This document shows positions 1 through 9,921 of a stretch of DNA of 64,000 nucleotides, piece by piece. How positions within the stretch are numbered: the first letter of the stretch is position 1; each line of letters starts with the position of its first letter. Source of the DNA: Oncomelania hupensis (lineage: Eukaryota; Mollusca; Gastropoda; Littorinimorpha; Pomatiopsidae); contig CM072515.1 in assembly GCA_036898135.1 (NCBI GenBank), positions 51,807,034 through 51,871,033 of the forward strand, read 5' to 3'. Made by a program: the position numbers and the translations under genes. Under the pieces are notes generated by a model. That model saw nothing but the letters and a program-made list of their open reading frames with translations. It did not search any database and had not been told where the DNA came from.

Positions 1-454
1 CAACCACACAGGAAAATGGGAAATCTAATTCAACCCCAACCCTTGTCCGGACCCATAACCCCAACAGTTAACAAACAATTACCTCCCTTGTCTAATCCCT
101 AACCCCTGACACTGTACACAAGATGCGAATACAATCAAAATGCAATAATACTCTGGAAAATAAGATGCAAAACCTTGGTAAATAGTAAGTAATTTACGCT
201 CAGATTATCTGTCCGATCTCCCACACAGGTCTAATTAAATCGTCTGAAAGCACTACCTCAAGAAAATTCACCAACTCAATCAACTTAATGCAGACTGTAG
301 AAAGTCACTGTTTAAATATGTCAGTCTGCGTGTATGTACGTATGATTGAGGGTGTAATGTAAAGCCCTGAGCACTGCGACCCAAGAAGAAGTGGTCCCCC
401 ATGTACGTCGTCTTGCCTCCTCTTGCAGTTGGAATTAGAGGTGGCACGGGGTAA
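1..454. other. No recognisable feature
   Basis: Unique-looking non-coding DNA. I see no coding signal, RNA gene or recognisable transposon. The short open frames here have no family signature. Confidence 0.5.
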
Positions 455-752
455 GCGGCACGAAGTACGTAACCGCACCATGTCATAATGTATAACACAT
501 CACCCCTCTGGTATACTATAATACATCGTCACCCCCCTCTCTCTCTCATATTATTACCCCTCTCTCATGCTATAATAATCGTCACGAAGTATGTAAACGT
601 ACCATATCATAATGTATAACACGACGTCACCCTTGACCTTCTTTCTATCACTCCTCTCACTTTCATCACCCCTCTGGTATACTATAATACATCGTCACCC
701 CTCTCTCTCTCATATTATCACCCCTCTCCCATGCTATAATACATCGTCACTC
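455..752. repeat. Imperfect local tandem duplication
   Basis: Two neighbouring blocks (about 455-582 and 583-752) share, in the same order, a CACGAAGTAYGTAA segment, a CATAATGTATAACAC segment, a TCACCCCTCTGGTATACTAT segment and a CT-rich stretch ending in ATGCTATAATA. The second block has an extra insertion of about 30 bp. This is a diverged direct duplication in non-coding DNA. Confidence 0.7.
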
Positions 753-1595
753 GTGACCTCATTTTGGAAACAACATCAACAACATTATACCATTTTTACA
801 ACTTCGTCAAGAAAATCATATAAAAAATGTTCTTTATCAAAATATATCCCTTTTGCCCTCATTCATCACCATTCATTCACGTACGCATGCTCGGAGTGTA
901 TAGCCACTAAGGAACTAGAATACTGGGCATCAACTCACCTTCAGTTTCCCGGCCTGTAAAACACAGATACACACAAAACCACAATCACAACACAACACAA
1001 CACGATCTGTGGAGAGTAGGTAGTTCGTTACTGTCTCATTATGATTCACAAGGGCACCCTAACACTGGAAAAATGTTAGGTCTTGGGAGGTCTCTAAACA
1101 AAGAGTACACACCCTTAGGACGTCCCTCTACACAGAGATCGCACAGCACTGTGGCAGCAAAAGTCCTCCTCAGTTACTATACATTTACCTTTCTATAATA
1201 ATTGGCACAATGTATTGGTCATTCTTGTCCATATTAAGGCACAGGACCTTGGGTGGTTCAAACATAAAACACTTAATTCCTGACTTACACTATGCATTCC
1301 CAAAATGCTGATTCAAACTTCGCACATCGCACTCTCGGAGATATGAAACTATATACTATGCATAAACTCAGCGTGCGTCAAAACTCGTGTCGTCACACTG
1401 TATGTACATATATTTAAATCTACAATGAGCGATATAAAGCTGAAACTGTGTACATTGCGTGAAAGATCAGTTGAATGTAGGTGTATGTGCATACCAATGT
1501 ACCTGCATTGCTATTTTATAGTGATTACTGTGTTGTTGGAACATCTTTCACGCTTTACATTTACTGATAACATTTGTTATCATTTGTTTACATAC
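753..1595. other. No recognisable feature
   Basis: Non-coding AT-rich DNA. No coding signal or transposon hallmark was seen. Confidence 0.4.
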
Positions 1596-1900
1596 TCCTT
1601 CGGAAGAGAGTATAAACCGAGGTCTCGGCTGTGCACGCATGCATTCCATCGCATGGACTTTAAAGATCCTGACGCTCATGTCCTAGATGGGTGAGTGCTG
1701 GCTACACAAATACACCCAGCAAGCTCTAGGTCCCTTCTGCTCATCCCCGATCACCCAGGATGGTGCTCAGTCGTCTGGGTGTCAGACTATGCGCCCAAAG
1801 GTTGCAAGTGGGCGCCTTGGGCGTCTTGAGTTAGATCCTGTATTGGCAGGCAATTTGAGGAGCTCATGAGCTTGAAAGGCGCTATATAAGAAGCATGAAA

Positions 1901-1931
<31 letters not shown>

Positions 1932-1941
1932 ATGAATAAAT
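1596..1941 (+). mobile_element. SINE-like element (family A) with (AAAT)n tail
   Basis: The block begins near CTCCTTCGGAAGAGAGTATA and ends with the SINE-like 3' signature AAAGGCGCTATATAAGAAGC, followed by an (AAAT)n tail at about 1898-1941. The same family recurs at 27527-27770 on the + strand and in pieces at 50600-50715 (+) and 50775-50937 (-), so it is an interspersed repeat rather than unique sequence. A degenerate B-box-like motif lies near 1830. No clean tRNA head is visible in this copy, so the tRNA origin is inferred. Confidence 0.65.
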
Positions 1942-2568
1942 ACATGCTTTTGACTCACTCGAGTTACGCTTTCATCATGTATTGTTTGCGTTCAGTTGTC
2001 GGTGTGTTGTGTATTTTAAAGTGTATGCATGTGCGTGTGTGTATATGTGTGTGTGTGCGTGTGTTTAAAATGTTACACGTTACCGCAGCGACTGACAGGA
2101 ACCTGATACATGTTTTGGTTCAAACATGCAAAATGTTTCATGTGGATTAAGACGTTAAAACTACGGCTAGCGACTTTACCAGTTTGATGCGTGGCATTTA
2201 AAAATCGCTTTACCAAAAATTTAATTAAAGCACAGACAAGAAGGATTATGAAATCTTACTAGATTTCGGAAGCATTCTCATAAAAGATTGGACGACGTCG
2301 ATAAGGTTGACATTAAATAATGGTATTTGTCAAGCTTAACGTCTTTTGTGGCGAAATTTAAAACGCAAATCTACAGACATTTGTAGAGGAGACTGTATTG
2401 CTTAAACCTCGATTTAATAACAACTAAGAGTTATTGGTGTGGTGGTTTCAGAATACTACAGGATATTTATTGTTGAAGTTTCATCCCATTCCCCTCTCCC
2501 ATCCCCAGATACAAATACAGAAGACAAATTATTAGTGTGTTTTCAAGACAATCTGTGTGTGAGTTGAA
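1942..2568. other. No gene; short GT-rich patch
   Basis: Non-coding. It contains a small imperfect (GT)n patch at about 2030-2066. Nothing else is recognisable. Confidence 0.4.

Positions 2569-2662
<94 letters not shown>
2569..2662 (+). repeat. (AG)n microsatellite
   Basis: About 94 bp of nearly pure AG dinucleotide, interrupted once by a T near 2596. Open frames across it on either strand are repeat artefacts. Confidence 0.97.
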
Positions 2663-2665
<3 letters not shown>

Positions 2666-3258
2666 TTATCGTGTTGGTAGGCTTCGGTTCTCGCACATCA
2701 TTAAGGAGATCTACAAGGAAGGAACAAAATGTATGACAATGCTTAGACAGAGGAAACAAACTATGACCAAATCCATCGCTTTTAACGCGTTTTAGACTGG
2801 GGCTATATAATTACATAGAACGATATGTTTAGTGAATCTCTAGACATCAGGCCACGGAGTACTAGGCTTGTTATGCATGGACCAAAAATCCAAGTCAGAC
2901 GTAAAGAAATATAGCACATTATAATAAATCCCCAGGAAGATCGGAAGCCTGCCAGACACCCACTTCCTCTTAAGTATTGCTAAATCAACCCGGAATCCAC
3001 GTTGCTTTGTTTTAGGCCACGACGGTGCCTACACATTTTACAATTTAAGCAATATAAATGTCAGATTTTTCTTACAGAATACACTATAGTAATGTCAGTT
3101 TCTTTTAAAGAATCCACAATATACATGCTTTCTAATTGTCCAAATTCCAATAATGTAAAATCTCCTGTTTTCCGGCAAAACATAATTATGGCATTTGAGT
3201 TGTTGACAATGACGTTGTTTTCATTAAAGCTCCGACGATAATTTAAATACTTTACGTC
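2663..3258. other. No recognisable feature
   Basis: Non-coding AT-rich DNA between the (AG)n tract and the minisatellite. No family resemblance was seen. Confidence 0.4.
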
Positions 3259-3545
3259 TATATAAACAAGTATTGTGTGCGTTTGCACCCTAAATCTATA
3301 CAAACAAGTATCGTTTCTTTGCGTCCTAAAACTATACAAACAAGTATCGTTTCTTTGCATCCTAAAACTATACAAACAAGTATCGTTTCTTTGCATCCTA
3401 AAACTATACAAACAAGTATCGTTTCTTTGAATCCTAAAACTATACAAACAAGTATCGTTTCTTTGCGTCCTAAAAACTAAACGCACACGTCTATCACGTT
3501 TTTGCATCTTGAAACTAAACAAAGACGCGCTGTATCTTTGCATTG
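3259..3545 (+). repeat. 36-bp minisatellite
   Basis: Roughly seven or eight units of 36 bp, each containing CTATACAAACAAGTATCGTT followed by TCTTTGCRTCCTAAAA. The central five units are almost identical and the outer ones are degenerate. Because 36 is divisible by three, both strands stay open and give repetitive 12-residue translations. I regard those frames as non-coding. Confidence 0.9.
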
Positions 3546-3803
3546 TAAATGTAAACACACGCTCGCAATGTATTTTAAATATCCTATAATGTCATTGAGC
3601 CTTCCTAAATTAATTTGATGCTGTAGCTTTATCTCTCCTCGAATTATTTTTAAATCAATACAAATTTACTATAATGACAATTAATTGTATTTCGTTGAAT
3701 TTTTAGAACTAACTCCCCTCCTCTAGTGGTATTCCGAATTTAAATAAACATACGTTAACTGTTACCATACAAAACGGCAATGACGTATTTGTTTGTGTGT
3801 GTG

Positions 3804-3806
<3 letters not shown>
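3546..3806. other. AT-rich, no recognisable feature
   Basis: AT-rich non-coding DNA immediately left of a (GA)n tract and the LTR-element array. Confidence 0.4.
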
Positions 3807-3870
<64 letters not shown>

Positions 3871-3876
3871 GAGAGG
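3807..3876 (+). repeat. (GA)n microsatellite
   Basis: About 60 bp of pure GA followed by a short degenerate end. It lies about 80 bp left of the retrotransposon array. Confidence 0.95.
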
Positions 3877-3956
3877 CTGGGAGGAGAGGAGGAGGGGAGG
3901 GGGAGATGTCCATGTTTTGGAACAGCATTGTTTTCATCGCTGTTTCATGTGGGTAG

Positions 3957-3961
3957 AACAT
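3957..3961. other. Left target-site duplication of the tandem array
   Basis: AACAT lies directly before the first LTR and is repeated exactly at 24628-24632, directly after the fifth LTR. Five bases is the usual Ty3/gypsy duplication length. No such duplication separates the internal units. Confidence 0.9.
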
Positions 3962-4594
3962 TGTTACACTCAGTTTGATGTTGGTGTTTTTCTTTATCAG
4001 TATTTGATTCAGCCCCGATGCTGAAGTCCTGATAAGGTGTAACTCAGATTCGTTTATTCACGCAACCCGTCCAAACAGCATACAAGTCACAAAGTCGACG
4101 TATGAAGTTTTCCACTTTTATTCAGCACACATCAACAACTGCATACAATTCTCAACTCAACTCAACAACTTTCAAATTTACTTTCCAGCTTCACTATCAA
4201 CAACAATCTCTCAACAACAGTGCGGCACACAATTTTATAATCTCTCTCTCTCTTTTCCCGAAAAATTTCGAACCCAGTAGACTAAAATGACGCACTACAG
4301 CCAATCAATTAAAAGATCGTCATCACTGACTTACGTCATATATATTTCTTCTCCTTCCGCCATACTTCGATATTTATCCCGAAACTTCGATCGATAGTAA
4401 ACAAGCGGGACCAGAAAATTCTACAACGATATCGACCAACAAAAATTATGAACGTTATACAAAGCCTCTCCTAACAACAATGCAAACTCAAATCAAAGGT
4501 AAATAAACTCCATTATTGAATATTTTGCAAAACGAAACGATTAGATCTATCGTGCGCGCTTCCGACATACTTTCGTTCGCGTTTCAACGTAACA
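3962..4594 (-). repeat. LTR 1 (3' LTR of unit 1; outer left LTR of array)
   Basis: 633 bp, TG...CA with 6-bp terminal inverted repeats. It is 5 bp longer than the other four LTRs because CAACT is duplicated near 4160. Read on the minus strand, it has a TATAAAA box at about 4233-4239 and AATAAA signals at about 4118-4123 and 4053-4058. These fit a U3-R-U5 layout with transcription start near 4205. It also carries private substitutions near 4332 and 4450 relative to LTRs 2-5. Confidence 0.9.
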
Positions 4595-4597
4595 TAA

Positions 4598-4607
4598 CCC
4601 CCCACTC
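4598..4607 (-). promoter_or_regulatory. Candidate polypurine tract, unit 1
   Basis: On the minus strand this reads GAGTGGGGGG, three bases upstream of the 3' LTR. This is the position and purine composition expected for the plus-strand primer. The same sequence adjoins LTRs 2, 3 and 4. Confidence 0.7.
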
Positions 4608-4725
4608 AAGAAGAAATTTACCCAATTTCTTTCAACAACGTTGAAACGTAATGCACAAACAAAGTCCTCAATTGAAACTAATTTAAGACTTTCTGAATAC
4701 TGTAATTGCGCTCAGCTTATCTACA

Positions 4726-4923
4726 CAGAGTCAATGGTTTTCATCTTCAAATCTGCCTGGATAATGTCAATGTTCACAGTTCATTCACACAGAGTCAAAG
4801 TTTCTCATCTGCAAGTCTTTCTGGATACTGTCAATGTTCACAGATCATTTACCCAGTCAACGTTTTTCATTTTCAAGTCTGTCATTACCAATATTCTTAG
4901 TTCGTCCACACAGTCAATGTTCT
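4726..4923 (-). repeat. 64-bp repeats in the 3' untranslated region of unit 1
   Basis: About three units of 57-64 bp, sharing CAGTCAAYGTT...CATCTTCAARTCT and a GGATA-TGTCAATGTTCACAG segment, lie between the polyprotein stop and the 3' LTR. The same block recurs at about 9734-9931, 14743-14940 and 19751-19948. The repeats overlap the last few codons. Function is unknown. Confidence 0.75.
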
Positions 4924-7900
4924 TTCGTTCGCAAGGAATCGACGCCTTCGTCAGTTGCGGTCGTCATCGGCCCAGGGTCAAAGACGATGATCACGTGGGC
5001 TTCCCCGGAATCAGTGCGTCCTCCGTTGTCTCCTTCTTCCATCGGATGTCCGACGCAGTCGACGTTGTCAGCTCCCAGAATGCATTCGCTGGGTCTCACG
5101 GTCAGGTTGGCTTCTGCGAGACGGTGGAACAGCTCCCTCAAAGTCTGCAGGTGCTCCTTCCAGGTCTGGGTGTGGACTTCATGTTCGACCAAAGTCGTAG
5201 AGCCTGGGACATCATTGAAGTTATGGGGAAACTCGCCCATAAGGTCCTTGAGCTCCAACTTTTGACCTTCCGTCAAGCTCGGTCCTAGCTTAACATCATC
5301 GATGCCTTCTTTACTGTGGAAGTCTCCCAGTTCCAACAGTTCTTCGCTGTCAAAGCTGTCGTCGGTCACGGCTGCTGTGGCTGCGTGCACAGTCTCTGTT
5401 AGCCTTTCCACGTACAGTTTAAGGAGGTTGGCGTGGTATATCTTGGAATGCTGACCGACCTTCACCTTGTAGTCGTTGATCCCCACCACGGTCTCCACTT
5501 CGTACGGGCCTTTCCACTGCATCAGCAACTTATTATGATCGGTAGGTAGCAGCACCAACACTTTGTTGCCAGGTTTAAACTTCCTGTTCACAGCCCTACG
5601 GTCATAGTAGTGCTTTCCACAGTCCTGGGACTTCTTCAGGTTTTCTCTGGCTATCTCGAGAGTCTGCTCCAGCTTCTCCCGTAGCTCAAACACGTACTGG
5701 TAGCTGTTCTTCACCTCTGGGGTGTCTACTTCTTTCGTCCACAGTTCTTTTAGGATGTGCATCGGCCCTCGGATGGTTCTTCCGTACAGCAGCTCGAACG
5801 GAGAGAAGCCGGTGGACTCCTGCGGTACTTCTCTGTAGGCGAAAAGTAAGGCGTTGATGTAGCGATGCCATTGTCTGGGCTGCTCGCTGCACAGTTTCTT
5901 CAGGGTGGACTTCAGCGTAGCATTGAACTTTTCGACGAGCCCGTTGCACATCGGATAGTAGGGTGTCGTAGTCAAATGCCGGATGCTCAGCAGTCTGTTG
6001 ACCTCCTTCATACAGTCAGAGACGAACTGCGTCCCGAGGTCTGTCAGAATTTCTTCAGGCACTCCAAGTCTACTGAACATGTCCACTAGCGCCTCTGCAA
6101 CAGTTTCAGTGTCAATCTTCTTCAGAGGCACTGCTTCTGGGTACCGAGTCGCATAGTCCACTAAAGTCAGTACCCACCGATGACCTTCTTCACTCGGAGG
6201 TCTTATTTCGCCGATTAAGTCTAAGGCCACCCTCTTGAAAGGTCGGTCGATCAGAGGCATCCTCTGCATAGGCACTTTCGGGACCCTTCCTCGAGGTATG
6301 GTCTTCTGGCAAATGTCACATGATCGGCAGAAACGGCTGACGTCCGCATGAAGTCCTGGCCAGTAGAACACCGCCTGGATTCTATCCGACGTCTTCTTGA
6401 TACCCAGGTGTCCTCCCATAATTGAGTCATGCGCTACTTCCATCACCTGGCGCCTTAGGGGTAATGGTACCAGTACTTGACGTAGTGGTTTCCCTCCGTT
6501 GACCCTCGGGTGCTGGAAGATTCGATACAGGATCTTGGCCTTCACTTCAAAATAGACCGTACCACTGCCTTTGGTCACGTGGTCTTGGCGGTTCCTGTAC
6601 TTGTTTAAAGTACTATCAGCTTCCTGGAGCTGGATCAGCTTATCTTTGTCCACGATGGCAGCTTTGGAGTTGTCGGCGACCTTCAGTGGCGTAGACGTCT
6701 TGTCTCTCTTGGCCTGGGCCCTGGTAGTAACAGCACCGACGATCTCTGGTCGGCAGGGCTGAGCCGGAGTAGCCACATTATCCCGTAGCAGCTCTGTAAG
6801 GTCTCCATCGGGAAATGGCAATGGATCCTCCTCCACAACTTCGACGCGTTGGGTTGAGGCAGGACTCCACTCTGGATCGGGGTCGTCGGGTCGTCTCGCG
6901 CCGTCGATATTCCCGATCATCAAATCATACAGCGGCTTCTTCAGGCAAACCGCTTCGACTTCGCCTATGTAGAAAGGGGTGTTGACATGAATCTTCGCAA
7001 CTGGCGCTTTCAAACATTTGCTGTCGGCCATAAGTGTCCATTTTGAATCGCCAGTGAACTGTTCTTTAGCGATTAGGTCTTCTCTGACGATGACCCCACT
7101 ACAGCCAGAGTCTCTTAAGACAGTCACTTCATGATTTCCGACGCGTCCCTTTGAAACAGGCATGTTCTGGACGGTCACAGCAGCGCTGGCGACGACGGGG
7201 ATGGATTTTCCGTTGGCAAGGAGAAGTTGGCCATCGGTCATGCACTCTTGCACGTCGGCAGGGGTAGCTGTGCGCTTGGTCTCACTCGGAAGAATGACGC
7301 TCCCGCCGCACACTTGATGGTCAGATCTACTGTTTTGCCGTTGATTGGAGAACCGCCTCTGCCGGTTGCCCGCCGCTGCGTTGTCCGTACTGCTCCGCTG
7401 TCCGCTACTTTTGTTTTGAGGGCAGTTAGCCGCCCTGTGGTCTGTAGCGTTGCAGGTGAAACAGCCTCTTGAATGCCCTTCCCTGGGAGGAGGCGTGGAG
7501 TCCGTCTGTCTCTGGCTCGTCTGACTTCCCTGGATCTGGTTCCCATGGTTTCCAGTCTTCTGAAAATGTTTCGTTGCGCTGGGTGGCCCCAGGGTCTTCC
7601 CATGAGCGATGAGATATCTTTCAGCAGCCTCAGTCACATCTTTAAGCGTCTGCAGCTTTTGTTCTTCTAAGTGGGTCGCTAGGTCCTTGTGACAGGCATT
7701 GAGAAATTGTTCCTTCACGATCAGGTCATGGAGACTGTCGTAAGACTTCATTTCGCCTGATAACTCCACCCACTTGTGTAGATATGACGACAGGCGCTCC
7801 ACAAACTGCTTTGGCGTCTCGTCTGACTTAGGCCGGCATTCACGGAAACGTTTACGGTAGCCCTTCTCTGTAAAGTTGTAGCACTGCAACAGGGCCTCTT

Positions 7901-8411
7901 TCAAGACGTCGTAGTTTTTGGCGTCATCGTTCGACAGTCTGGTGTAAACTTCGAGAGCTTGCCCCGTCAGAAGTGCACTCAGTCGAATTGCCCAGTCTTG
8001 AGGTTGCCAGTTAGAGCTTTCAGCGAACCTTTCGAATCTCGCCAGATAACTGTCAATCTGGTCCTTCCCGTCGACGAAGGCTGGCAATTTTGGAGCCGTA
8101 TGGTCGTTGGTGACTTGTGGCGCATGCTGATTGTTTTGGATACGCGCCAACTCTATTTGGTGCTGACGCTCAGCTTCTCTTTCTTGACGCCGCTCTTCTC
8201 TTTCTTCTCGGCGACGCTGCTCTTCTTTTTCTAGACGCTTCTCTTCTAATTCTCGTTCTTCGCGGCGACGCTGCTCTTCCTTTTCTAGACGCTTCTCTTC
8301 TAATTCTCTTTCTCTTTCTTCGCGCCATATTCTCTCTTGAGACTTGACGTACTCCGTCAGCTGTTTGCCTTTTAGATTTAGTTCAACCCCTCTCTGCCAG
8401 AAGTCAGCCAT
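4914..8411 (-). CDS. gag-protease-integrase polyprotein with RT core deleted, unit 1
   Basis: 1165 codons. Residues about 20-95 form a highly charged coiled coil (E/R/K-rich repeats) at the gag N-terminus. A retrotransposon gag core follows, with a CCHC knuckle (C-x2-C-x4-H-x4-C) at about 316-330. A retropepsin DSG lies at about 437. The integrase has an HHCC zinc domain (H-x6-H ... C-x2-C, about 660-698), a catalytic triad D about 730, D in TDLGTQF about 790 and E in VEKFN about 827, and a GPY module near 967. After integrase comes the start of a reverse transcriptase (VPGSTTLVEH, about 1067), which jumps directly to the RT thumb-side motif TWKEHLQTL. The palm with the F/YxDD box, and all of RNase H, are absent. 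Integrase before RT is the Gmr1-type order. Unit 1 alone has Tyr for the conserved His in TTPYHP. Likely non-autonomous. Confidence 0.9.
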   Translation of the reverse strand: MADFWQRGVELNLKGKQLTEYVKSQERIWREERERELEEKRLEKEEQRRREERELEEKRLEKEEQRRREEREERRQEREAERQHQIELARIQNNQHAPQVTNDHTAPKLPAFVDGKDQIDSYLARFERFAESSNWQPQDWAIRLSALLTGQALEVYTRLSNDDAKNYDVLKEALLQCYNFTEKGYRKRFRECRPKSDETPKQFVERLSSYLHKWVELSGEMKSYDSLHDLIVKEQFLNACHKDLATHLEEQKLQTLKDVTEAAERYLIAHGKTLGPPSATKHFQKTGNHGNQIQGSQTSQRQTDSTPPPREGHSRGCFTCNATDHRAANCPQNKSSGQRSSTDNAAAGNRQRRFSNQRQNSRSDHQVCGGSVILPSETKRTATPADVQECMTDGQLLLANGKSIPVVASAAVTVQNMPVSKGRVGNHEVTVLRDSGCSGVIVREDLIAKEQFTGDSKWTLMADSKCLKAPVAKIHVNTPFYIGEVEAVCLKKPLYDLMIGNIDGARRPDDPDPEWSPASTQRVEVVEEDPLPFPDGDLTELLRDNVATPAQPCRPEIVGAVTTRAQAKRDKTSTPLKVADNSKAAIVDKDKLIQLQEADSTLNKYRNRQDHVTKGSGTVYFEVKAKILYRIFQHPRVNGGKPLRQVLVPLPLRRQVMEVAHDSIMGGHLGIKKTSDRIQAVFYWPGLHADVSRFCRSCDICQKTIPRGRVPKVPMQRMPLIDRPFKRVALDLIGEIRPPSEEGHRWVLTLVDYATRYPEAVPLKKIDTETVAEALVDMFSRLGVPEEILTDLGTQFVSDCMKEVNRLLSIRHLTTTPYYPMCNGLVEKFNATLKSTLKKLCSEQPRQWHRYINALLFAYREVPQESTGFSPFELLYGRTIRGPMHILKELWTKEVDTPEVKNSYQYVFELREKLEQTLEIARENLKKSQDCGKHYYDRRAVNRKFKPGNKVLVLLPTDHNKLLMQWKGPYEVETVVGINDYKVKVGQHSKIYHANLLKLYVERLTETVHAATAAVTDDSFDSEELLELGDFHSKEGIDDVKLGPSLTEGQKLELKDLMGEFPHNFNDVPGSTTLVEHEVHTQTWKEHLQTLRELFHRLAEANLTVRPSECILGADNVDCVGHPMEEGDNGGRTDSGEAHVIIVFDPGPMTTATDEGVDSLRTKEH

Positions 8412-8419
8412 CTTGATGC

Positions 8420-8545
8420 TTCTGGAAAGTTCTTTTCTAGAAGGTTCTTTTCTGGAAAGTTCTTTTTCTAGAAAGTTCTTGACTGTAGAGTTCTTTTTCT
8501 TGAAAGTTCTTGACTGTGCTGTACCTTTCTAGACTGTTCTAGAAC
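8420..8545. promoter_or_regulatory. Cluster of heat-shock-element-like motifs, unit 1 leader
   Basis: Five exact matches to the three-box heat-shock element TTCnnGAAnnTTC occur at 8420-8432, 8435-8447, 8450-8462, 8466-8478 and 8497-8509. A sixth, four-box version at 8527-8545 has one mismatch. They start 9 bp upstream of the gag start codon, inside the leader and not in the LTR. Spacing is about 15 or 31 bp, so the cluster is also a short tandem repeat. The motif matches are observed; binding by heat-shock factor is an inference. Confidence 0.6.
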
Positions 8546-8953
8546 AGCACGCTTTCTGCAGTAGCGCTGATGCTTGTCACTAGTCGCCTTCGCTGACGCA
8601 GGCCCCGCTGTCCTCGTCGTATGCGACGCTGCACCACGCTGGTGTTGATGTGCACGCTCCTGTGCTGAAGTAGACGCGACGTCCGCTCGCCGCTCTCTGT
8701 AACACTGGCGATGTAGCTCCGAGACTGTCCCTCGACGTAGTCCTGCGGTAGCCACGTAGTCCCGCTCTGTTGTTCGCTCACGAAGCAACTCTTCGGCGAC
8801 TACACGCCCTTGCAGTCAACCCGAACCTATCGGTGATGTAGTCCCAGTATGTTGGCCCCTCTCGACGCAACTCGTTGGCGGCTACCCTCGATGACTGCCT
8901 CTCGTAACGTTGACTCGCTTGTTGTATCAGTTGAACCCTTGGCTATGGCGTGA
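8546..8953 (-). other. Untranslated leader of unit 1
   Basis: GC-rich leader between the primer-binding site and the motif cluster. It contains a 106-codon frame (8468-8788) with no recognisable domain that runs through the tandem motifs. It is identical in all units and probably untranslated packaging or leader sequence. Confidence 0.5.
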
Positions 8954-8971
8954 ATCGCGGCTTGGCCCCCA
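8954..8971 (-). other. Candidate primer-binding site, unit 1
   Basis: On the minus strand TGGGGGCCAAGCCGCGAT begins three bases inside the 5' LTR boundary. It starts with the TGG expected from pairing with a tRNA CCA end. I could not assign the tRNA. It repeats next to LTRs 3, 4 and 5 (about 13963-13980, 18971-18988, 23979-23996). Confidence 0.65.
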
Positions 8972-8974
8972 AAA

Positions 8975-9602
8975 TGTTACACTCAGTTTGATGTTGGTGT
9001 TTTTCTTTATCAGTATTTGATTCAGCCCCGATGCTGAAGTCCTGATAAGGTGTAACTCAGATTCGTTTATTCACGCAACCCGTCCAAACAGCATACAAGT
9101 CACAAAGTCGACGTATGAAGTTTTCCACTTTTATTCAGCACACATCAACAACTGCATACAATTCTCAACTCAACAACTTTCAAATTTACTTTCCAGCTTC
9201 ACTATCAACAACAATCTCTCAACAACAGTGCGGCACACAATTTTATAATCTCTCTCTCTCTTTTCCCGAAAAATTTCGAACCCAGTAGACTAAAATGACG
9301 CACTACAGCCAATCAATTAAAAGATCGTCATCACTGACTTACGTCATACATATTTCTTCTCCTTCCGCCATACTTCGATATTTATCCCGAAACTTCGATC
9401 GATAGTAAACAAGCGGGACCAGAAAATTCTACAACGATATCGACCAACAAAAATTATCAACGTTATACAAAGCCTCTCCTAACAACAATGCAAACTCAAA
9501 TCAAAGGTAAATAAACTCCATTATTGAATATTTTGCAAAACGAAACGATTAGATCTATCGTGCGCGCTTCCGACATACTTTCGTTCGCGTTTCAACGTAA
9601 CA
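8975..9602 (-). repeat. LTR 2 (shared by units 1 and 2)
   Basis: 628 bp, TGTTAC...GTAACA. It is both the 5' LTR of unit 1 and the 3' LTR of unit 2. It lacks the 5-bp duplication of LTR 1. No target duplication adjoins it, so it arose by recombination or concatemer formation rather than by separate insertion. Confidence 0.92.
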
Positions 9603-9921
9603 TAACCCCCCACTCAAGAAGAAATTTACCCAATTTCTTTCAACAACGTTGAAACGTAATGCACAAACAAAGTCCTCAATTGAAACTAATTTAAGACTTT
9701 CTGAATACTGTAATTGCGCTCAGCTTATCTACACAGAGTCAATGGTTTTCATCTTCAAATCTGCCTGGATAATGTCAATGTTCACAGTTCATTCACACAG
9801 AGTCAAAGTTTCTCATCTGCAAGTCTTTCTGGATACTGTCAATGTTCACAGATCATTTACCCAGTCAACGTTTTTCATTTTCAAGTCTGTCATTACCAAT
9901 ATTCTTAGTTCGTCCACACAG

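Noticed and set aside
3259..3545. CRISPR-like repeats
   Set aside because: Units are contiguous with no unique spacers, and the DNA is eukaryotic. This is a minisatellite.
3061..3558. 165-codon minus-strand frame with 12-residue repeats
   Set aside because: It is produced by the 36-bp minisatellite. Its repeated peptide matches no family I know, and both strands are open.
4641..5288. 215-codon plus-strand frame, repeated at 9649, 14658 and 19666
   Set aside because: It lies antisense to the retrotransposon polyprotein and its 3' repeats, has no domain, and recurs only because the unit is repeated.
8468..8788. 106-codon minus-strand frame in the leader of each unit
   Set aside because: It is arginine-rich with no domain, runs through the heat-shock-like tandem motifs, and overlaps the gag start in another frame. 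Treated as untranslated leader.
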